Assembly: GCF_042663585.1 (NCBI RefSeq)
Contig: NZ_JBHTAN010000002.1
Location: 73,656 to 137,655, forward strand
Direction of reading: 5' to 3'
Length of the DNA: 64,000 nt
Source of the DNA: Natranaeroarchaeum sp042663585
GTDB lineage: Archaea; Halobacteriota; Halobacteria; Halobacteriales; Natronoarchaeaceae
Program-made: the position numbers and the translations under genes
Part shown: piece by piece, positions 59,691 through 64,000 of the stretch
How positions within the stretch are numbered: position 1 is the stretch's first letter
Layout of the letters: every line of letters begins with the position of its first letter
Notes under the pieces: generated by a model
Seen by the model: only the letters and a program-made list of their open reading frames with translations
Told to the model about the DNA's origin: nothing
Database searches by the model: none

Positions 59691-62555
59691 TTATGATTTG
59701 TTCAGCTCAGAGACGAGTTTGTGGGCTTTTGCGGTTGGCTGGACCTTACTGTTGGTGTCGCGTTCGTAATACTCATCGAGTTCTGAGTTGAGGTATTGCC
59801 AAGCCTCTTTTCCGGTCTGGAGTCCCCACGCGTCGGCTAATTCACCGTTTGATGTTGGGGCTAACTGTACGATATCTTTGACTCGGGAGCGGAATTGCGG
59901 GTCACCGGGTGTGGTGCGAGTTGGGTCGTCGCCAGAACCGTTCCCAGTACCGTTAGTAGTAGTAGTCGTGCTACCTGAGTCGGGAGACTTTCCAGTCGGA
60001 GGTTCGATGATGTCGGGTTGGTCACGCGACTCAGGTGCGGGTACGTCGGATGGATCGATCCCGTCAGTCCAGAGCCCGCCGCCCCAGTTGAAGACGCCGC
60101 CGCGCTCGCTCGCGTATCGGATGAATGCACGGAGGGTGTTTTGCCACGGCGCTTCGTCTTCGATGGCAGTCTGGTTTCCGACCATGATGAACTGGTCTTT
60201 TGGCCGGGTACAGGCGACGTTGAAACGGTTCTGATTCCCGGAAAATTGCAGTCCGTATTTTTCGGTGTTGACCGCGCTAAAGAGGATTGTTTCTCGCTCA
60301 CGGCCTTGGAAGCCGTCAACGGTTGAGACTTCGACATTGCCGTAGTCGGAGAGTTCGTCGCTGATCAGAGTGCGTTGGCCGCGGTAGGGTGTGATGACGC
60401 CGAGTTCGGACTCGTTAACGCCCTGCTCATCTACGAGATGGGCGACGAGGTCTGCAACGACATCAACTTCTGCGGTGTTGACGGAGCCACTGAAGCGCTT
60501 GCGCCAGGCTTGCTCGCCGGCGACGTCCACGAACGTTACCGGTGGGCCGTCACAAATGGCTTTGACCTTCGAATCGGGGTCGTCTCCGGGAGTCCATTCG
60601 AACCCGTTGGGGCAGGAATCGTCAATGGTGATGTTTCCGTCGTAGATGTGTTCCTGGGAGAAGCCGATGATGTCGGCGTGGCTTCGGTAGTGGTATTCGA
60701 GCCACTGATCGATGTCGTACCGGTTGCGGAGGAACGAAAAGATCGAGGCGTCGTCGGGTGGGCTGCCGTCGCTTGTTGAGAGTGTTTTGAGGACAGGTTG
60801 GAGTTGGTGGTGGTCGCCGACGACAACCCATTTGTTCGCGTTGATCATACCGAGAAGGCCGAGTGGGACTGAGATTTGGCTCGCTTCGTCGATGATGACT
60901 GTGTCGAATTGGACCTGGGCGAGGCCGCCGAGTTGGGATCGGATGATCGTCGCACCGGTAATGTCCGCGTTCTCGATAGAGGTTTTCTCCGCTTCTGATT
61001 GGAGTTCCTGAATTTTCCGACGGGTTTCGGAGAGTTTGGCTTGCTTCGCATCGATCTCTTCCTCGGCATCGCTCATCTCCGTGCCGCTCACAGGACCGGT
61101 TTCGGCCGCTCGTTGCAACACCTCATATTGCTCTTGATCGTGCTCCAGCTGATCACCCATGTTACTGATCTCTGATTTGAGATCCTCGACTTCGGCCAGC
61201 AACTCTGACACGGAGTTATCGTCACTCTCGTCAATGACTTTCGAGAGCATCACTTCGGACGTGCCCTTCGACATTTTCTCTGGCCGACCAGCCCGAACAA
61301 GTTGATGCGTGTCTCGATGGCTGAGTTTCTCAATGACGTTGTCAACCGCGATGTTAGTGTGCGAGGTGACGAGCACGGATTCGCCTCGGTTAGCAAGTTC
61401 GTGAGCGGCTTTGGCGATAACCTCGGTTTTTCCGGACCCAGGCGGACCAACGACGAGTGAGAGGTCACCGGGTTCGAGACCGAGGATGTCGGCCAGAACG
61501 GATTGCTGTGAGTCATCGAGTTCGAATCCACTGAGACTTCGCGTATCATCTAGCTCGACAGGTGTCGCCTGGGTGATTGTGGATTGATCTAGTGTGTCAC
61601 ACAGGCTCGGGCCATTAATAGCGAGTTTTGCCACCGTTGGATCCGGATTCTGCTCGTTATGCCAGCCTGCGAAGTCACGGCGCAGTTCTCGTAACAACCC
61701 GAGCTGCTGGGTTGTAGCGATCATCGTTTCGGAGCTGCAGACCGTGATATCCTGTCCTGCTTCGAGGCTAGTTGCGACGCCGCCCCAGTAATCAACCTGA
61801 ATGTCACGGTTATTGATATTCACGACACGCCCCATGTCGTGGAGACTACCGTCTATAATCTTGCCGATCTGTCCGCCTTCTTCGATCCATCCGGGAAGCG
61901 AGGTCTTCGAGCGAAGGACAAGAAATTGTTTCTCGATATTTTGACTCAGAACGGTAACGTCAAGCTGTTCGCGCCATTTCGAGTTGCTCTGCTCTTCGCC
62001 TTCTGCGAAGACAAGTGCTGACCAGCCGGGGAATCGCGTGCCACACGTTGTGCAGCGATAACTGAACGCAGCGTCGAGTTCTTCGCCGCAGTAATCACAG
62101 TACTCGTATGGGTTCTCGTCGTCGGTATGTGCGTCTTCGATATCTTTGAGTTCCAGTGTGTTCGCATCGAAATACGTCCGGACCTTCTTAACTTCAGTAG
62201 CGATATCCCGTCGGGAGGTATCCTGAAGGAAGTCGTCGATGTAGTCTCCGAGGATTGCGAAACCCATTGTCAAATCGCCCTCTGTACGGGAGGCAACCTC
62301 TGATCCGACAGCATAGATCGTCGCGGCGACCGCGGCTTCCTTCCCGTAGCGTTCTTTACAGAATGCGATTCCTTGCGTTGGGTGTTCGTCGAGCCAGGAG
62401 ACCTGTGTACCGAAGTCAGGTAAGTCGTAGTTCAGATACGGCGGCTGGTTTTCAGTAAGGTAGCCAGCATCAGAGAGCACGTTGACGAGGTGCATCGTCT
62501 CGGGAGGGATATCGAGGTCAACGGCGATTTGTTGGTACATCTGCCAAGGAATCAT
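59691..62555 (-). CDS. Zinc-finger SF1 helicase (Upf1/Dna2-like)
   Basis: A 954-residue protein. An N-terminal 140 residues of unknown fold are followed by a four-Cys zinc ribbon (YCDYCGEELDAAF, then CTTCGTRF) near 155-178. The SF1B motor spans about 330-830: VVGPPGSGKTEVI, VTSHTNIAVDNVI, VIIDEASQISVPLG, VVGDHHQLQPVL, VDGFQGRERETIL and NVACTRPKDQFIMVG. A coiled-coil insertion (about 440-530) sits between motifs Ia and II. The C-terminal 100 residues are a low-complexity Thr/Gly/Ser-rich linker (STTTTTNGTGNGSGDD) and a small helical domain. Similar stand-alone helicases occur in defence islands. It is a single gene, convergent with the HNH relic; its substrate is unknown. Confidence 0.83.
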   Translation of the reverse strand: MIPWQMYQQIAVDLDIPPETMHLVNVLSDAGYLTENQPPYLNYDLPDFGTQVSWLDEHPTQGIAFCKERYGKEAAVAATIYAVGSEVASRTEGDLTMGFAILGDYIDDFLQDTSRRDIATEVKKVRTYFDANTLELKDIEDAHTDDENPYEYCDYCGEELDAAFSYRCTTCGTRFPGWSALVFAEGEEQSNSKWREQLDVTVLSQNIEKQFLVLRSKTSLPGWIEEGGQIGKIIDGSLHDMGRVVNINNRDIQVDYWGGVATSLEAGQDITVCSSETMIATTQQLGLLRELRRDFAGWHNEQNPDPTVAKLAINGPSLCDTLDQSTITQATPVELDDTRSLSGFELDDSQQSVLADILGLEPGDLSLVVGPPGSGKTEVIAKAAHELANRGESVLVTSHTNIAVDNVIEKLSHRDTHQLVRAGRPEKMSKGTSEVMLSKVIDESDDNSVSELLAEVEDLKSEISNMGDQLEHDQEQYEVLQRAAETGPVSGTEMSDAEEEIDAKQAKLSETRRKIQELQSEAEKTSIENADITGATIIRSQLGGLAQVQFDTVIIDEASQISVPLGLLGMINANKWVVVGDHHQLQPVLKTLSTSDGSPPDDASIFSFLRNRYDIDQWLEYHYRSHADIIGFSQEHIYDGNITIDDSCPNGFEWTPGDDPDSKVKAICDGPPVTFVDVAGEQAWRKRFSGSVNTAEVDVVADLVAHLVDEQGVNESELGVITPYRGQRTLISDELSDYGNVEVSTVDGFQGRERETILFSAVNTEKYGLQFSGNQNRFNVACTRPKDQFIMVGNQTAIEDEAPWQNTLRAFIRYASERGGVFNWGGGLWTDGIDPSDVPAPESRDQPDIIEPPTGKSPDSGSTTTTTNGTGNGSGDDPTRTTPGDPQFRSRVKDIVQLAPTSNGELADAWGLQTGKEAWQYLNSELDEYYERDTNSKVQPTAKAHKLVSELNKS

Positions 62556-62699
62556 GCTAATCTGAACTCAATTCACACATTTATAGATTTGCCAAAGGGG
62601 TGATGAGTGGGGTTCCCATCGTAGAATTGTCTGTGTGTCTTTTTATAATGCCTAAGTGAACCGTACTGAACAGGGTGACGAGCGAGGTTCGTATCGGCG

Positions 62700-63533
62700 T
62701 TACGCGGTGTTTCGTGCTTCAGGTGTATCTGGGGCATACCCGGCCTTCTGCAAGTTGGTGAGGACTTGATTGATAGTTTCGAGAGTATTATGCAGGTTTT
62801 CTGTGGTACGGCCGCTGCTGAGGAATTCGTTGCTGTCGGTGTTTTCGATCAGGAGGTTGGCGTGGGCGACGTCGTTGCGGAGTTCGGTGATTTCGTGGAG
62901 ACGAGAGTCTGCGCCGCCTTTTGTGGAGAAGCCACAGGTTTTCCAGCAACCTTCGACGCTGGTCACGATGGTTTCGAGGGCTGAAAACGAGGCGTAATGG
63001 ATCTCTTCTAATGCGACGTTTGCTGCTTGCGCGTCTTCATACCGGTCTTCGATGTTGTCGAGTTCATTTGCGGTGACTGGCGTGGTTTTCCAGTCTGGTT
63101 TCTTGTCGAGGATGAGTTCGCGGAGATGTTCTTCGAGGTACGTGATACGGTCGAAGAGGTAGATGCGTACGGGGGCGGTGTTAAGATCGGCTCGGGTGAG
63201 GATGCCGGTGACGTGGTTGGGGCCGCCGAGGAAGTACACGGGATTCCCGATGAGTGCAGACAGGACGGCTGTAAAGGAAGTGTCCCCGCTGATTATGTAG
63301 TCGATGGTTAGCGGGGTCAGATGGTCGTCGAGGGTGTTACCGTCGTCGTCGGTTGTGACGTCGTCGGTGTGGATGAATCCGATTGGGTCGTTGTCAGCGT
63401 AGACGGGGGCGGCGTCGTAGCCGTTCTCATTTAACCATGCAGCAGCGTCACTCGGAGGCGTGTCGTGTTCAAGATATTCGACAGAGTGCGTGGCGAGTTC
63501 GGCCGCGGTGCAGTCGTAGAGGTCGCGGGGCAT
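62700..63533 (-). CDS. CBS-domain protein with C-terminal helical domain
   Basis: The start is ATG 63533 (MPRDLYDCTAAELA); in-frame upstream starts at 63575 and 63614 add unsupported residues. The product has 277 residues. Residues 1-125 contain a CBS pair pattern: PPSDAAAWLNENGYDAAPVYADNDPIGFIHTDD and later SFTAVLSALIGNPVYFLGGPNHVTGILTRADL. CBS pairs sense adenosine nucleotides. The C-terminal half is helical (TYLEEHLRELI, EIHYASFSALETIVTSVEG, ELRNDVAHANLLIE), and the last of these, RNDVAHAN, resembles the R-x4-H motif of HEPN-type domains. It is divergent from the gene that starts at 63651. A nucleotide-sensing role is likely; an RNase effector is only a suggestion. Confidence 0.68.
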   Translation of the reverse strand: MPRDLYDCTAAELATHSVEYLEHDTPPSDAAAWLNENGYDAAPVYADNDPIGFIHTDDVTTDDDGNTLDDHLTPLTIDYIISGDTSFTAVLSALIGNPVYFLGGPNHVTGILTRADLNTAPVRIYLFDRITYLEEHLRELILDKKPDWKTTPVTANELDNIEDRYEDAQAANVALEEIHYASFSALETIVTSVEGCWKTCGFSTKGGADSRLHEITELRNDVAHANLLIENTDSNEFLSSGRTTENLHNTLETINQVLTNLQKAGYAPDTPEARNTA

Positions 63534-63650
63534 GTCGGTAACTGTGGAGGCGAGGGTAGTCAATCTGGGGAACATGCCTTGCAGAGTAGCGAATCGAACC
63601 CTCATCCACCACAAGTTTAATGCTCATAGGACATATATTTGTATTTGATT

Positions 63651-64000
63651 ATGCTTAATGGGCATTTTGAGTCGGCGGGGGCGAGTATCGAATACGGGGA
63701 TGCTGGTTTCCTCTTTCCCGTCGATGAACTGGATGCGACTGTCCTCCAGTACCGAGATGCCCAACTCGCGGTCGACGACGTCGATGGATCAGACGTCATC
63801 GTCGTCGCACCGACGAGCCTCGCAACCAGTTATTTCCTCACCCAGCACGCACTCACCGCGATTCCCGTCGACAATCTCCCCGCTGCGGTTCTGACCCAAC
63901 TCGCCGACGAGCTTGACCGTTCCCTGGATACGTTCGAACTCATTCAGATCGGGAAGTGGAATAGTGACAGTACGAACCGTTCACTCGCCGAATTCGCGGA
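63651..64000 (+). CDS. N-terminal part of an unidentified gene, cut by the window edge
   Basis: From ATG 63651 the frame stays open to the window end (about 116 residues). The protein begins MLNGHFESAGASIEYGDAGF, then FPVDELDATVLQYRDAQLAV, VIVVAPTSLATSYFLTQHAL and QIGKWNSDSTNRSLAEFA. It is acidic and soluble-looking with no signal or motif I can name. It is divergent from the CBS-domain gene with 117 bases between the two starts, which contain AT-rich promoter-like tracts at 63616-63640. Confidence 0.6.
   Translation, partial: MLNGHFESAGASIEYGDAGFLFPVDELDATVLQYRDAQLAVDDVDGSDVIVVAPTSLATSYFLTQHALTAIPVDNLPAAVLTQLADELDRSLDTFELIQIGKWNSDSTNRSLAEFA

Overview
The window is haloarchaeal DNA (class Halobacteria). 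It is GC-rich, the proteins are very acidic, TATA boxes lie 25-32 bases upstream of start codons as in leaderless transcripts, a Tat lipoprotein signal is present, and the mobile elements are TnpB-only (IS1341-type) and PATE-like elements typical of this group. I cannot name a genus. No rRNA, tRNA or CRISPR array was seen.

Layout. Positions 1-2430 hold the end of a membrane or secretion module that looks like part of a conjugation-type plasmid or integrative element: a partial gene, a small pilin-like membrane protein and a large surface protein. It ends in a Tat lipoprotein whose C-terminus has been replaced. From about 2.7 kb to 62.6 kb the window is almost entirely accessory DNA with the character of a defence island. 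2.9-5.3 kb: a ribbon-helix-helix regulator between two copies of one palindrome, a nuclease-like gene and a DUF7344-like regulator. 5.4-7.7 kb: a TnpB element with an omega-RNA-like 3' end and a palindrome-rich non-coding stretch. 7.7-12 kb: an HNH protein, two diverged paralogues of unknown function, a winged-helix regulator and a PATE-like element. 12-14.9 kb: an Mrr-type nuclease with a membrane anchor and a DUF234-type ATPase.

15.0-26.3 kb is the centrepiece: a tightly packed five-gene minus-strand operon. In transcription order it encodes a long prokaryotic Argonaute with an N-terminal OB-like domain and an apparently intact catalytic tetrad, a PLD-nuclease/SF3-like ATPase fusion, an inactive AddB/RecC-like helicase, a stand-alone Fe-S PD-(D/E)XK nuclease, and a UvrD helicase-nuclease of AddA type. 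Together these look like an Argonaute wired to a three-subunit AddAB-like helicase-nuclease.

26.5-29.8 kb: a DUF4143-type ATPase and a PD-(D/E)XK nuclease, divergent from the Argonaute operon. 29.8-35.3 kb: a type IV restriction operon (EVE-like/nuclease fusion, McrB with two EVE-like domains, McrC). 35.5-41.1 kb: an RNase H-fold exonuclease facing a YhaO/YhaN (SbcD/SbcC-like) pair. 41.3-45.5 kb: an HNH protein, an intact CoiA-like nuclease, a frameshifted CoiA-like paralogue and two other gene relics. 45.6-58.2 kb: a four-gene operon with the order of class 1 DISARM (SNF2 helicase, Eco57I/PglX-like adenine methylase, small protein, giant DUF1998 helicase). The last carries a Vsr-like nuclease domain, no separate DrmC is present, and the methylase specificity half is conspicuously AT-rich. 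58.6-59.6 kb: a decayed HNH gene with two nonsense codons and a frameshift. 59.7-63.5 kb: a zinc-finger SF1 helicase and a CBS-domain protein. A divergent gene runs off the right end.

Most of these genes are nucleases, helicases, methylases or ATPases that act on foreign DNA. Decayed genes and IS-related ends mark repeated insertion and loss. All functional statements come from reading motifs by eye; no database search was run.
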